A DNA stretch of 46,097 nt from an uncultured Clostridia bacterium (GCA_934256595.1 CAKQOW010000013.1:1-46097), one strand, 5' to 3'; positions 33,283 to 43,621 are shown, counted from the stretch's first letter. Numbers and translations: made by a program. The notes: generated from the letters alone by a model not told the origin.

Positions 33283-34266
33283 ATGATAAGAGTAGGAATT
33301 ATTGGGTATGGTAACTTAGGCAGAGGAGTTGAATGTGCAGTAAACAAGGCTCCTGATATGCAGCTTATGGCGGTATTTACAAGAAGAGATCCGGGCAGCG
33401 TCAATATTCTTTCCGAAAACGCAGTGGTTGCTTCAGTCGATACAGTAACAGACTGGGTCGGCAAGATAGATGTAATGGTATTATGCGGAGGAAGCGCTAC
33501 AGACCTTGAAGCTCAGACACCTCACTTTGCAGAATACTTCAATGTAGTTGACAGCTTCGATACTCACCCTAAGATTTTACAGCACTACGGTGATGTGAAC
33601 GAAGCGGCACTTGCGCACAACACGCTGGCGGTAATCTCAGCAGGCTGGGATCCGGGAATGTTCTCATTAAACAGAGTTTATGCAGATGCTGTGCTTCCTG
33701 AGGGCAACACCTATACATTCTGGGGCAGAGGAGTATCACAGGGACATTCCGATGCCGTAAGAAGAATTGACGGAGTGCTTGATGCAAGACAGTACACAAT
33801 TCCTGTTGAGGCGGCGCTTGAAGCAGTCAGAAACGGCGAAAACCCTGAATTTACAACAAGACAGAAGCACACAAGATATTGCTATGTAGTTGCGGCAGAC
33901 GGCTATGACAGAGAAGAAATCAGAGAAAAAATCGTAACAATGCCTGACTACTTTGCAGACTATGATACAACAGTGGAATTTATCACAGCAGAGGAAATGC
34001 AGAAAAACCACAGCGGACTTGCACACGGCGGATTTGTTATCCACAGCGGAAGCACAGGCCCTGAGGACGAAAACACCAATATCATAGAGTACAGATTAAA
34101 GCTGGATTCAAACCCTGAATTTACAGGCTCAGTGCTTACAGCCGTTGCAAGAGCAGTATACAGAATGAGTCAGGAGGGACAGACAGGCTGCAGAACAATG
34201 CTTGACATACCTCCGGCATATCTTTCAACCAAGACAACCGAAGAATTTTTAAAGAACATGTTATAG
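33283..34266 (+). CDS. ddh: meso-Diaminopimelate D-dehydrogenase
   Basis: Ddh makes meso-diaminopimelate from tetrahydrodipicolinate, ammonia and NADPH in one step, replacing the four-step acylated routes. The 327-residue length is normal. The Rossmann motif is GYGNLGRG (near 8-15). Characteristic segments are SAGWDPGMFSLNR, FWGRGVSQGHSDAVRR and HSGLAHGGFVIHSG. AGGAGG is 8 bases before ATG. First gene of ddh-lysA-dapA-dapB. Confidence 0.96.
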   Translation: MIRVGIIGYGNLGRGVECAVNKAPDMQLMAVFTRRDPGSVNILSENAVVASVDTVTDWVGKIDVMVLCGGSATDLEAQTPHFAEYFNVVDSFDTHPKILQHYGDVNEAALAHNTLAVISAGWDPGMFSLNRVYADAVLPEGNTYTFWGRGVSQGHSDAVRRIDGVLDARQYTIPVEAALEAVRNGENPEFTTRQKHTRYCYVVAADGYDREEIREKIVTMPDYFADYDTTVEFITAEEMQKNHSGLAHGGFVIHSGSTGPEDENTNIIEYRLKLDSNPEFTGSVLTAVARAVYRMSQEGQTGCRTMLDIPPAYLSTKTTEEFLKNML

Positions 34267-34281
34267 AAAAGGAACACACAA

Positions 34282-35562
34282 ATGAGAACAACAGGTAAGA
34301 TAGCAGGAGTGGATATAGGCAGCATAGCAGCAAAGACAGGAACACCTGTAATTATATACGATGAAGATATGATGAGAAATCAGATAAGAACATACACAGG
34401 CAATTTCAGATCTGAAATGTTCGAAACCAGAGTTGTATATGCCTCCAAGGCGTTTCTGTGCGGCGCTATGGTTGAGATTATCAATGAGGAAGGCATGTAT
34501 GCCGATGTTGTAAGCGGCGGTGAGATGCACTGCGCCGTAGCCTCAGGCCTTGCGCCTTCAAGAATATATTTCCACGGAAATAACAAATCCGCAAGGGAAA
34601 TATCAGAGGCCTTTGAATATGGCATAGGCCAGATAGTTGCAGACAATATATCGGAGATAGAGGACATAGCGGCGGCTGCTGAGAAATTCCAAAAAACTAT
34701 GAGAATACTTCTCAGAATAAATCCGGGCATTGAAGCTCATACTCACGAATATATTACAACAGCGAGAAAAGACAGCAAATTCGGCGTATCCATAGACAAT
34801 GAGGATATGGTAAGACGCATATGGGAGAGAGTACAGCAGTGCGAATACCTTGAATTTACAGGCTTTCATGCTCACATAGGCTCCCAGATATTCAGCAGGG
34901 AGGCATTTGTATCAGAAATAGACACTATGGTGGACTATACGGCGCATATGCAGCAGGAATACGGAATTACAATTGAGGAGCTTGACTTTGGCGGCGGCTT
35001 TGCAGTAGTCTATACCGATGCTGACAAGCCGATACCTGTAAACGAAGTATGCCCGCTCATAATCAGCGAATGTGAAAAGAAGGTGATACAGCGCAAGCTG
35101 AATTTAAAAACCATAAGCATAGAGCCGGGAAGAAGCATCGTGGGAGAAGCAGGCTACAGCGTATATACGGCAGGCTACAGCAAGACAGCCGAAGACAAGA
35201 ACTATATATTTGTAGACGGCGGAATGGCAGACAACATCAGACCTGCGTTATACGGAGCTGAATACAGCTGCGAGAATATATCAAGGCCTGATGCTCCTAT
35301 GGCAGGAAACTACGTTATAGCGGGCAAATGCTGCGAGTCGGGAGATATCCTGATTAAAAACGCAGAGCTGCCAAAGACAGATGCCGGTGACCTGATAGTC
35401 ATAAATACTACAGGCGCATACGGATACAGTATGGCGTCAAACTATAACAGGCTCGGAAGACCTCCTGTTGTATTTGCATCAGAGGGCAGAGCAAGGTGTG
35501 TAATCAGACGTGAAGAATACACCGATATGGAAAAACTGGAATCCAATGAACAGATAATATAA
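34282..35562 (+). CDS. lysA: Diaminopimelate decarboxylase
   Basis: LysA decarboxylates meso-diaminopimelate to L-lysine. The 426-residue PLP enzyme has the Schiff-base lysine at K56 (VVYASKAF), the PLP-phosphate loop FGGGF, the EPGRS motif and the C-terminal catalytic CCESGD. Fold type III, usual length. A 15-base gap follows ddh. Confidence 0.96.
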   Translation: MRTTGKIAGVDIGSIAAKTGTPVIIYDEDMMRNQIRTYTGNFRSEMFETRVVYASKAFLCGAMVEIINEEGMYADVVSGGEMHCAVASGLAPSRIYFHGNNKSAREISEAFEYGIGQIVADNISEIEDIAAAAEKFQKTMRILLRINPGIEAHTHEYITTARKDSKFGVSIDNEDMVRRIWERVQQCEYLEFTGFHAHIGSQIFSREAFVSEIDTMVDYTAHMQQEYGITIEELDFGGGFAVVYTDADKPIPVNEVCPLIISECEKKVIQRKLNLKTISIEPGRSIVGEAGYSVYTAGYSKTAEDKNYIFVDGGMADNIRPALYGAEYSCENISRPDAPMAGNYVIAGKCCESGDILIKNAELPKTDAGDLIVINTTGAYGYSMASNYNRLGRPPVVFASEGRARCVIRREEYTDMEKLESNEQII

Positions 35563-35587
35563 ATTTAAGGAAACGAGGAATAAAAAA

Positions 35588-36469
35588 ATGAAGAGAATTA
35601 CAGGATCAATAGTAGCGCTTATAACTCCGTTTACACAAGACGGAAAGGTTAATTACGAAAAGCTGGGCGAGCTTTTAGACTGGCATATTGCAAACAATAC
35701 AGATGCAATTCTGATACTGGGAACAACAAGTGAATCTCCGACAATGTCACACGAGGAAGACCTTGAAATCTGCAGATTTTCAGTAGAGCGCGTAGCAGGC
35801 AGAGTCCCTGTTATAGCCAGCAGCGGTTCCAACTCAACCCAGACCGTAATCGAAAAGAGTCTTGACCTGCAGGCTGCGGGAGCAGACGCTGTAATGAACA
35901 TCGCACCTTACTACAACAAGGCGAACAGAAAAGGAATGTATCATCATTTTGCAGACGTTGCAGACGCCATCGACATTCCGCTTATCATATACAACGTTCC
36001 CGGCAGAACAGGCTGCAGCATTCCGGCAGATGTAATCGGCGAGCTTTCAAAGCACGAGAGAATTATAGGCATCAAGGAAGCCAGCGGAGATCTGTCATAT
36101 GTTGCAAAGATTGCAAAATACGCCAATGAAAACTTTGCTATTTACAGCGGCAATGACGATGTGATACTTCCTGTATTATCAATGGGAGGCTCAGGCGTAA
36201 TATCGGTTCTTGCCAACGTAATGCCGAAAGAAACACATGATATGGTTATGTCATACTTAAACGGCGATACAAAGGGAGCTCTTGCAGAGCAGCTCAGACT
36301 TATGAACCTCATAAACAATCTGTTCATAGAAGTAAACCCTATACCTGTAAAAGAGGCTATGAACCTTATGGGTATGAACGTGGGAGGCTTCAGACTTCCT
36401 CTATGTGAAATGGAAGATGAACACAGAGAAATATTAAGAGAATCTATGGCAAAGGTGGGACTTGTTTAA
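35588..36469 (+). CDS. dapA: 4-Hydroxy-tetrahydrodipicolinate synthase
   Basis: DapA condenses pyruvate and aspartate semialdehyde, the first committed step to lysine. The 293 residues have the Schiff-base lysine K163 (GIKEASGDL), Y135 (IIYNVPGRT) and T46/T47 (LGTTSES). YYNKANRKG lines the active site. It overlaps dapB by one base (TAATG). Confidence 0.96.
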   Translation: MKRITGSIVALITPFTQDGKVNYEKLGELLDWHIANNTDAILILGTTSESPTMSHEEDLEICRFSVERVAGRVPVIASSGSNSTQTVIEKSLDLQAAGADAVMNIAPYYNKANRKGMYHHFADVADAIDIPLIIYNVPGRTGCSIPADVIGELSKHERIIGIKEASGDLSYVAKIAKYANENFAIYSGNDDVILPVLSMGGSGVISVLANVMPKETHDMVMSYLNGDTKGALAEQLRLMNLINNLFIEVNPIPVKEAMNLMGMNVGGFRLPLCEMEDEHREILRESMAKVGLV

Positions 36470-37194
36470 TGATTAATATCACTTTATTCGGATATGGCGG
36501 TATGGGCAGAGCGATAGAGGCTGCCGCAGACGTCAGAGCCGATATGTCTGTAAACAGAATATTTGACTTTGACGGCAGCGCCGTATACTGTGCAAGAGAG
36601 GGTAAGGCTTTATCTGACGAGGCTGTAATCGACTTTTCGCACTATACAATGCACGATGAGGCGCTCAAATACGCCCTCGAAAAGAACATACCGATTGTTG
36701 TCGGAACTACAGGTCTTTCTGATGAGCAGATAAGCAATATGCAGGAAGCTGCAGAGCATATACCGGTGCTTTACAGCACCAACTACTCCTACGGCATCCT
36801 TATTATGAACCATCTCATAAGAGAGGCCAACAAATACCTGAGTGAATGGGACGTGGAGCTTGCCGAAACGCATCACAGCAAAAAAAAGGACGCTCCAAGC
36901 GGCACCGCAAAGACAATGCTCTCAATTCTGAATGAAGACAATTCCAAAACAGAGGTTTACGGAAGACAGGGCATTACAGGAGAAAGAAGTAAAAGAGAAA
37001 TAGGCGTGCACGCGCTTAGAGGCGGCACTGTGGCAGGGACGCATACAGTATCGTTTTTCGGAAACGATGAAACCATAGAAATAACCCACAGAGCAGCAAG
37101 CCGGAAGATATTTGCAGAGGGAGCCTGCAAAGCTTTAGCAAAGCTTTATAACAGAGAGCCGGGTTTCTATAATCTGGAGGAAATCCTGCTTTAA
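36469..37194 (+). CDS. dapB: 4-Hydroxy-tetrahydrodipicolinate reductase
   Basis: DapB reduces the DapA product to tetrahydrodipicolinate with NAD(P)H. The 241-residue protein is slightly shorter than average (about 250-270). GYGGMGRAI is the nucleotide loop, and HHSKKKDAPSGTA (H135, H136, then the lysines and SGTA) is the family signature. It is the last gene of the operon; a terminator follows at 37208. Confidence 0.95.
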   Translation: MINITLFGYGGMGRAIEAAADVRADMSVNRIFDFDGSAVYCAREGKALSDEAVIDFSHYTMHDEALKYALEKNIPIVVGTTGLSDEQISNMQEAAEHIPVLYSTNYSYGILIMNHLIREANKYLSEWDVELAETHHSKKKDAPSGTAKTMLSILNEDNSKTEVYGRQGITGERSKREIGVHALRGGTVAGTHTVSFFGNDETIEITHRAASRKIFAEGACKALAKLYNREPGFYNLEEILL

Positions 37195-37207
37195 TATTTT
37201 GGTTTTA

Positions 37208-37240
37208 AACCGCATAAGAATCAAACTTATGCGGTTTTTT
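37208..37240 (+). terminator. Terminator of the lysine operon
   Basis: A perfect 11-bp stem (37208-37218 with 37226-37236), a 7-base loop and a T run. Confidence 0.93.
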
Positions 37241-37272
37241 GAGTCAAAAAACTGTCACTGACTGCGCATATA

Positions 37273-37281
37273 TGGTATACT
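37273..37281 (+). promoter_or_regulatory. Extended -10 promoter candidate for the HD-domain gene
   Basis: TGGTATACT contains TGn and TATACT (37276-37281), with TGTCAC 17 bases upstream as a poor -35. It is 42 bases before the ATG. Confidence 0.4.
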
Positions 37282-37323
37282 TGATAATGTATTGTCAAAA
37301 TCTAAAGCAGCGAGGCAAAAATA

Positions 37324-37866
37324 ATGAAAAAACGTTTATCAAGAGAAGAAGGACTTAAACTGTTAAAAGAATACGGTACGCCTGAGCATGTTGTAAGACA
37401 CTGCATAGCAGTAACAGACACTGCAGTAGCAATAGGCAGGGCGCTTAACAAAGCGGGATATAACCTTGATATCGATCTGATACAGGGAGCCGCAATTATA
37501 CATGATATAGCAAGAGTAGAGGATAGGCACTGGGAGGTCGGAGCTGACATAGCAAGGAAGCTTGGATATGATGACGAGGCCGATATAATTAAGGTGCATA
37601 TGTTTTATCCGGAGTTTTCACCGGTAGATAAGGCAAATGAAACCGATATGGTGTGCCTCGGCGACAGGCTGGTCAAGGAAGACAGATATGTGGGCCTTGA
37701 TGAGCGTATAGATTATGTCATAAACAAGGCGCGCAAAAAAGGCGCGGGAGAGGACGTCATAAACAATATACTAAAGAAAAAGCAGGAAGCCGGAGAATTT
37801 ATAAAAGGTATAGAGCAGGTAACCGGCAGATCCATAGATGATATAGCACTGGGAAAGGATAATTAA
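37324..37866 (+). CDS. HD-domain phosphohydrolase-like protein
   Basis: This 180-residue cytoplasmic protein has the HD superfamily metal site: H26, the pair H60-D61 (AAIIHDIAR), H92 and a later Asp (LGDRLV). Such proteins cleave phosphate esters or phosphodiester bonds of nucleotides. It lacks a second domain. It is directly adjacent (0-base gap) to a radical SAM gene, suggesting one transcript. The substrate is unknown. Confidence 0.8.
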   Translation: MKKRLSREEGLKLLKEYGTPEHVVRHCIAVTDTAVAIGRALNKAGYNLDIDLIQGAAIIHDIARVEDRHWEVGADIARKLGYDDEADIIKVHMFYPEFSPVDKANETDMVCLGDRLVKEDRYVGLDERIDYVINKARKKGAGEDVINNILKKKQEAGEFIKGIEQVTGRSIDDIALGKDN

Positions 37867-39711
37867 ATGGAGCTTAACAGAGAACTTGAAAAACTTCTTA
37901 AAAAAGTAGAAAAACCGGCAAGATATATAGGCGAGGAAATCAATTCAATCAAAAAAGAAAACGCCGATGTCAGATTCGGTTTTGCATTTCCCGACACCTA
38001 TGAGATAGGAATGTCATATCTGGGGCTGCAGCTTTTGTACAATATTCTCAACAAGGAAGAACAGATTGCCTGCGAAAGAGTATTTTCACCGGCGCCTGAT
38101 ATGGAGGCTCTTATGAGACAGGCGGATATGCCGCTTTTTACTCTGGAAACCAAAACGCCTCTTAATGAGCTTGATATACTGGGATTTACATTGCAGTACG
38201 AAATGTCATATACCAACATACTCAATATATTGAATTTGGGTAAAATCCCTATGCTTTGCGCAGAGAGAGGCGAGGATGACCCTCTGATTGTTGCGGGAGG
38301 CCCCTGCGCGTACAATCCGGAACCTCTTGCAGACTTCATAGACGTATTTTTAATAGGTGACGGAGAGGAGCAGCTTCCACAGTTTGTAAACCTGTGGGGC
38401 CAGTGCCGTAGAGAGGGCCTTGATAAAAAAGCCTTTCTCGAAAAAGCTGCGGCAGCAATTGACGGCATATATGTTCCGGCCTTTTATGAGGTTTCATACA
38501 ACGAGGACGGAACTGTCAGAGCCTATACTCCAAACAATGAGAATGCGCCGGAGAGAGTTAAAAGAGCAATAATAAAAGATATCGAAAACGTGAATTTCCC
38601 TGTAAACAACATAATCCCGTTTATAGAAACGGTACACGACAGAGCGGTTGTCGAAACGTTCAGAGGCTGCACCAGAGGCTGCAGATTCTGTCAGGCAGGT
38701 ATGATATACAGACCTGTAAGAGAAAGAAGCAAGGACAGGATAATCGACATAGCAAAGCAGCAGCTTGAAAACACAGGACACGAGGAGCTGTCACTGCTTT
38801 CGCTTTCCACAAGCGATTACAGCTGCTTTGAGCCGCTGGCCCTTGAGCTTATGAAATACTGCAAGGAAAACAACGTATCACTGTCGCTTCCGTCACTTCG
38901 ACTTGACTCGTTCTCTTTTGACGTGCTGGAGCAGATACAGGGCTACAAAAAAAGCGGGCTGACATTTGCGCCGGAGGCAGGCTCACAGCGTCTGCGTGAT
39001 GTAATAAACAAGGGCATTACCGAAAAAGACCTTTACTCATCTGTGGGACAGGCCTTTGAGCTTGGGTGGAATGTAATCAAACTGTACTTTATGGTGGGAC
39101 ACCCTACAGAAACCTTTGAGGACCTTGACGGAATAACTCAGATTGCCCGCAATATAATTGATATGAACTATCAGATTAAAGGACCTAAGGGCGGCAGAGT
39201 CAAGGTTACAGTCAGCGCCTCAAACTTCGTGCCAAAGCCCTGGACGCCTTTCCAGTGGGAGCCTCAGGACAGTGAAGATGAGTTTATGGAAAAACACAAC
39301 TATCTTATGGCAGGCCTGGGTCCGATTAAGGGAGTTACTTTCAATTATCACGATACAGAAACCAGCGTGCTGGAGTGTGTGTTTGCAAGAGGCGACAGGA
39401 GAGTAGGCAGACTCCTGCTTGAAGCGTACAATCTGGGATGCAGATTTGACGGCTGGAGCGAGCATTTCAGAGCTGATCTGTGGGATAAGGCATTTGAAAA
39501 CACAGGCATAGACAAGGATTTTTATACAATCAGAAAACGTGAATATGACGAGGTATTTCCGTGGGATATAATTGACTGCGGTATTACCAAATCATTTCTC
39601 ATCAGAGAAAACCAAAAGGCTCTCAGGGGAGAGCTTACGCCGGACTGCAGAATTAAATGCAACGGCTGCGGTATGAACGCCTATACTGACTGTATGCCGG
39701 AGGTGATGTAA
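37867..39711 (+). CDS. B12-binding-domain radical SAM protein, TIGR03960 type
   Basis: This 614-residue protein has a cobalamin-binding-like N-terminal region (about 30-200) with the F-A-F-P-D-T-Y-E-I-G-M-S-Y-L-G-L opening typical of the group. The radical SAM site C268, C272 and C275 (CTRGCRFC) follows, and it ends CRIKCNGCGMNAY. The family is nearly always next to a DUF2344 protein, as here. The reaction is unknown; a role in ribosome or tRNA modification is only guessed from its neighbourhoods. The next gene overlaps it by one base. Confidence 0.92.
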   Translation: MELNRELEKLLKKVEKPARYIGEEINSIKKENADVRFGFAFPDTYEIGMSYLGLQLLYNILNKEEQIACERVFSPAPDMEALMRQADMPLFTLETKTPLNELDILGFTLQYEMSYTNILNILNLGKIPMLCAERGEDDPLIVAGGPCAYNPEPLADFIDVFLIGDGEEQLPQFVNLWGQCRREGLDKKAFLEKAAAAIDGIYVPAFYEVSYNEDGTVRAYTPNNENAPERVKRAIIKDIENVNFPVNNIIPFIETVHDRAVVETFRGCTRGCRFCQAGMIYRPVRERSKDRIIDIAKQQLENTGHEELSLLSLSTSDYSCFEPLALELMKYCKENNVSLSLPSLRLDSFSFDVLEQIQGYKKSGLTFAPEAGSQRLRDVINKGITEKDLYSSVGQAFELGWNVIKLYFMVGHPTETFEDLDGITQIARNIIDMNYQIKGPKGGRVKVTVSASNFVPKPWTPFQWEPQDSEDEFMEKHNYLMAGLGPIKGVTFNYHDTETSVLECVFARGDRRVGRLLLEAYNLGCRFDGWSEHFRADLWDKAFENTGIDKDFYTIRKREYDEVFPWDIIDCGITKSFLIRENQKALRGELTPDCRIKCNGCGMNAYTDCMPEVM

Positions 39712-40388
39712 TGAACAGATTTGCAATTAAATTCAACAAGCGCGGATATATCAAATACACATCACATCTTGATATGCTCAGGCTCTTTAAGCGCGCAATG
39801 AAGCGCTGCGATATAAGGCTCAAATACTCGCAGGGGTTTAATCCGCACCCCAAGATGAGCTTTGCGCAGCCGCTGTCACTGGGATATGAGAGTATGGGAG
39901 AGATACTTGAAATCGAAACGGCAGGCGCTATGGAGGCTTCGGATATTAAATCAAGACTTGAGGCTATAATGCCCGAGGGAATTGAAATAACTGATGTCAT
40001 CAGACTTCCTGAACAGGGTAAAACCCTTGCCGCTGCCTGTATTGAAGCAGAATATCTGATAGCAGTACCGGTTGATAAAAGCTTTAAGGGCAGAGAAGCA
40101 GAGCTTACGGCAGGCTATCTTGCGCAGCCTGCTGTCCTGGCAAAGAAAAGACAGAAAAAATCAAAGGAACTTAAAGAAATAGACATAAAGGGAATGATAA
40201 AATCTCTGAACATCATATATGTTAACAATAACTATATTATGACACTCATCGCTGATTCAGGCAGCAGCTCCAATTTGAGTCCGGAACTGGTAATAGCATC
40301 ATTTCTTGAATTTGCAGGGATTGACTGCGACAGGAGCGATATCGAGGTAATGAGAAAAAAACTCTTTTTCAAAGGATATAATATTTAG
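39711..40388 (+). CDS. DUF2344 (TIGR03936) radical SAM partner protein
   Basis: This 225-residue soluble protein begins with the family pattern R-F-A-I-K-F-N-K-R-G-Y-I-K-Y-T-S-H-L-D and contains RCDIRLKYSQGFNPHPKMSF and PLSLGYESMGE, given as short stretches. It shares a base with the preceding stop (TAATG), so the pair is translationally coupled. In some bacteria it is fused to the TIGR03960 protein. Function is unknown. Confidence 0.92.
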   Translation: MNRFAIKFNKRGYIKYTSHLDMLRLFKRAMKRCDIRLKYSQGFNPHPKMSFAQPLSLGYESMGEILEIETAGAMEASDIKSRLEAIMPEGIEITDVIRLPEQGKTLAAACIEAEYLIAVPVDKSFKGREAELTAGYLAQPAVLAKKRQKKSKELKEIDIKGMIKSLNIIYVNNNYIMTLIADSGSSSNLSPELVIASFLEFAGIDCDRSDIEVMRKKLFFKGYNI

Positions 40389-40406
40389 GGATTTTAAGAG
40401 GTGTTT

Positions 40407-43400
40407 ATGAACAGGTTTTCAGAAACAGTAGTAAAATTAAGAATATATATACTTGTATTTGTTTTAATTGCGGCGGCAGTATGCGCGTTTCTCATGGGCA
40501 AGGTAGGCGTAAACTATGACAACGCCTCATACCTTGACAAAAATACACAGACTGCCATAGCCCTTGACATTATGGAAAAAGAATTCGGGCTGACAGGCAA
40601 TATACAGATGATGATACCCGATATCTCCGCAGATGAGGCAGACAGCATTGCAGACGATATCAATGATATGGACAATGTGCTTAACGCCAAGTTCGATGCA
40701 GACGACGAGAACTATTACAAGGACAGAAACGCGCTGTTTGTAATAACGACAGACGGCGACGACTATTCGGAGCAGCTTAATACACTGGCAGATCAGCTTA
40801 AAAGCAAATACTCTGACAGAGGCGCATATCTTGCAGGAAGCGGCTACGAAAAAAAGGTGCTGGAGGAGAAGATAACGACACAGGTGCCGATTATGCTTGT
40901 AATCAGCATAGCCATAGTTCTTATCATACTGCTGCTTACGGCAACCTCATGGCTTGAGCCGGTAATGTTTCTGCTGGTTGCGGGCATAGGAATAGTAATC
41001 AACAGAGGCACCAATGTATTCCTGGGTGATATTTCATATATAACCAACTCGGTTGCGGCCATACTCCAGCTTGCGCTGTCCATGGACTATTCCATAATAC
41101 TGCTCAACAGGTACCACAAGGAGCAGCTTGAGGTGCACGATGACAAAAAAGCGATGAGCATAGCGCTTTCAGACTGCCTCAACCCTGTAAGCTGCAGCGC
41201 CCTTACCACAATAGCGGGTCTGTTTGCCCTCGTATTTATGAACTTCAAAATAGGCTTTGACATAGGCATTGTTCTTATGAAAGGTATTGTAATATCGGCA
41301 GTACTGGTATTTGCAATGCTTCCGGGAGTAATTGTACTGTGCGACCGGCTGCTCAAAAAAACAAAGAAAAAGCCGATTTCACTGAGAAGCAATATGCTGG
41401 CGGGCATTGCAATGAAAAAAGCAATCCCGGTTACCGCCATAGCAGTTGTGCTTGTAATTGCAGGTTGCGCTGCCAGTGCGCATAATTCCTATGAGTTTTC
41501 GGCAAACGAAGCGGCTGCCGATTCGGCTCAGATTGAAAAGGTGTTTGGAATAACCAATCAGGTGGCGGTTACATACAAGACCGGTACAGAAGAGGAGAGC
41601 ATCGCAGAGCAGAAGCAGATTGCAGACTTTCTTGAGAGCAAAAACGTTCTCAAGGACTATACATCATATGAAAACACAGTGCTTGAGCAGTATCATATCA
41701 AAGATGCTGCGGATAAATTCAACATATCAGCTAAAGAGGCAAAGCAGCTTTTCACAATGTATCAGCTGTACAACGGTGAAATCAGCGTGAAAATGACCCT
41801 GCCGGAATTTATATCCTATGCGCAGAAGCTGGTGAACACAGACAGCGATGCCAAAGACTATATAAACAGTGACACTGTCAAAACCATAAATGAAATCAAT
41901 GATATATACAATCTTATGAGCGGCCGCAATACGGCGGGAGAGTTTTACGGCAATCTCAGCCAATATGCCGACATAAACAGAACTGATGTAAAGAACATAT
42001 ACAGGCTCTACGCCTTTGAAAACGGCTATGTCAGAAATGACAAGGTTAAATTCAAAGTCATGCTGGACTACGTTATATCAAACAGACTGAGCAGCAACAC
42101 AGCCCAGCTCAAAAAACTGTCAGCTTCAATCGACAAAATAGAAAGCACATTCAATCAGAAGCTTTCACAGGAAGATATAAAGAATATGCTTTCGGGTCAG
42201 TACGGCGTGCAGCAGCTTCAGGCCGCATATATTGCCGCAAAGGTATGCCCTGAGGGCGAAAAAATCAGATATATCAATCTTATGGAGCACCTTGAGGTTA
42301 TGGGACTTCTAAGCAGCGACCAGATTAAACAGATAGCCGTTTATGAGCAGGTCCTTGACGATGCCTCAAAGGCATATCCGTATGATGAATTTTCAGACTG
42401 CGCGGCAGACATAGCTCACATACTTACAGGCAAAAGACCTGCGGGTATATCAGACGACAAGGCAAAGCAGCTCTATATCAGATACCTTGGTGAAAAGGGA
42501 AGAATACCTGACATCTCCGTCAGAGGAACAGTCATTACCGATTTTATGACGACAAACAGTATGGTATCCTCAATGCTGAGCTCCAAAAACAAGGATCAGC
42601 TTGACGATATGAAAACCGTATATGATACTTTCTCCAGGACAGGAAGCTATACCTACAAACAGGTATACAGCAAAGTAAGCAGGCTTCAGCGCAGTATAAA
42701 AACAGACAGCACTGCACAGATAAGTCAGGACAAGGTTTCCGGCATATTCATAAAACATGCCGTAGCGGGCAAACTTTACAGCGCAGAGCCTGTAACAGCC
42801 GAAAATATGGTAAACTTCCTTTATGATAATATGGACACAAACGAGCTTCTGAGGGACAGAATAGATAAACAGAAAAGAACTGATATTGAGGAGGCCAGAG
42901 AGGACATAAGCAGAGCTAAGGAACTGTTCAGAGGTGATAATTACTCAAGATACCTTATCAATGTGAACATACCTGTAGAGAGTCAGAAATCCTTTGAATT
43001 TGTAGAGCAGTTCAACGATGAACTCAAAGCTGTATACGGCGATGATGCCTATGCCGCAGGGGAAATGATAACAACCTATGATCTCAAAGAATCATTTGCA
43101 CATGACCTGAAGCTGATATCAATATTTACGGTGATATCAATGCTGATAATCGTGCTTCTTACTTTCAGATCACTTTCAATTCCTGTGATACTGGTGCTTG
43201 CTATTCAGGGCTCAATATGGATATCAATGAGTATGTCATATATAACGGGAAGCAGTATATTCTTTATGAGCTATATTGTTGCGGTATGTATACTGATGGG
43301 CGCAACTATAGATTACGGAATACTGGTATCCTCGTATTATCTTGAAAGCCGCAGGACCATGGAGCGGCGAGACGCCATAGCAAATGCACTCAAAACAGCG

Positions 43401-43607
43401 CTGCCGTCAATATTCACATCAGGCCTTATACTGATAACAGCGGGACTTGTGGTACACTTTGTATCCTCTGAAATAGCCATAAGTCAGGTGGGGCTTCTGC
43501 TGGGCAGAGGTACGATAATATCCGTATTAATGATATTGTTTGTACTGCCGTCTCTTCTGGTGCTGCTGGATAAGCTTATAATGAAAACAACATTAACAAG
43601 GAAATAG
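40407..43607 (+). CDS. MMPL/RND-type membrane exporter
   Basis: This 1066-residue transporter has 12 predicted membrane helices in two sets. TM1 (10-30), an exported loop (about 35-165), TMs 2-6 (166-330), TM7 (about 345-365), a very large exported loop (about 370-885) with many helical segments, and five final helices. The SMDYSIILLNRY and GATIDYGILVSSYYLE segments match the proton-relay helices of MMPL proteins. Such exporters usually move lipids, glycolipids or drugs. The long second loop is unusual in size. ATG 40407 follows AGAGGTG. Confidence 0.88.
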   Translation: MNRFSETVVKLRIYILVFVLIAAAVCAFLMGKVGVNYDNASYLDKNTQTAIALDIMEKEFGLTGNIQMMIPDISADEADSIADDINDMDNVLNAKFDADDENYYKDRNALFVITTDGDDYSEQLNTLADQLKSKYSDRGAYLAGSGYEKKVLEEKITTQVPIMLVISIAIVLIILLLTATSWLEPVMFLLVAGIGIVINRGTNVFLGDISYITNSVAAILQLALSMDYSIILLNRYHKEQLEVHDDKKAMSIALSDCLNPVSCSALTTIAGLFALVFMNFKIGFDIGIVLMKGIVISAVLVFAMLPGVIVLCDRLLKKTKKKPISLRSNMLAGIAMKKAIPVTAIAVVLVIAGCAASAHNSYEFSANEAAADSAQIEKVFGITNQVAVTYKTGTEEESIAEQKQIADFLESKNVLKDYTSYENTVLEQYHIKDAADKFNISAKEAKQLFTMYQLYNGEISVKMTLPEFISYAQKLVNTDSDAKDYINSDTVKTINEINDIYNLMSGRNTAGEFYGNLSQYADINRTDVKNIYRLYAFENGYVRNDKVKFKVMLDYVISNRLSSNTAQLKKLSASIDKIESTFNQKLSQEDIKNMLSGQYGVQQLQAAYIAAKVCPEGEKIRYINLMEHLEVMGLLSSDQIKQIAVYEQVLDDASKAYPYDEFSDCAADIAHILTGKRPAGISDDKAKQLYIRYLGEKGRIPDISVRGTVITDFMTTNSMVSSMLSSKNKDQLDDMKTVYDTFSRTGSYTYKQVYSKVSRLQRSIKTDSTAQISQDKVSGIFIKHAVAGKLYSAEPVTAENMVNFLYDNMDTNELLRDRIDKQKRTDIEEAREDISRAKELFRGDNYSRYLINVNIPVESQKSFEFVEQFNDELKAVYGDDAYAAGEMITTYDLKESFAHDLKLISIFTVISMLIIVLLTFRSLSIPVILVLAIQGSIWISMSMSYITGSSIFFMSYIVAVCILMGATIDYGILVSSYYLESRRTMERRDAIANALKTALPSIFTSGLILITAGLVVHFVSSEIAISQVGLLLGRGTIISVLMILFVLPSLLVLLDKLIMKTTLTRK

Positions 43608-43621
43608 ATAAGATACAGATG

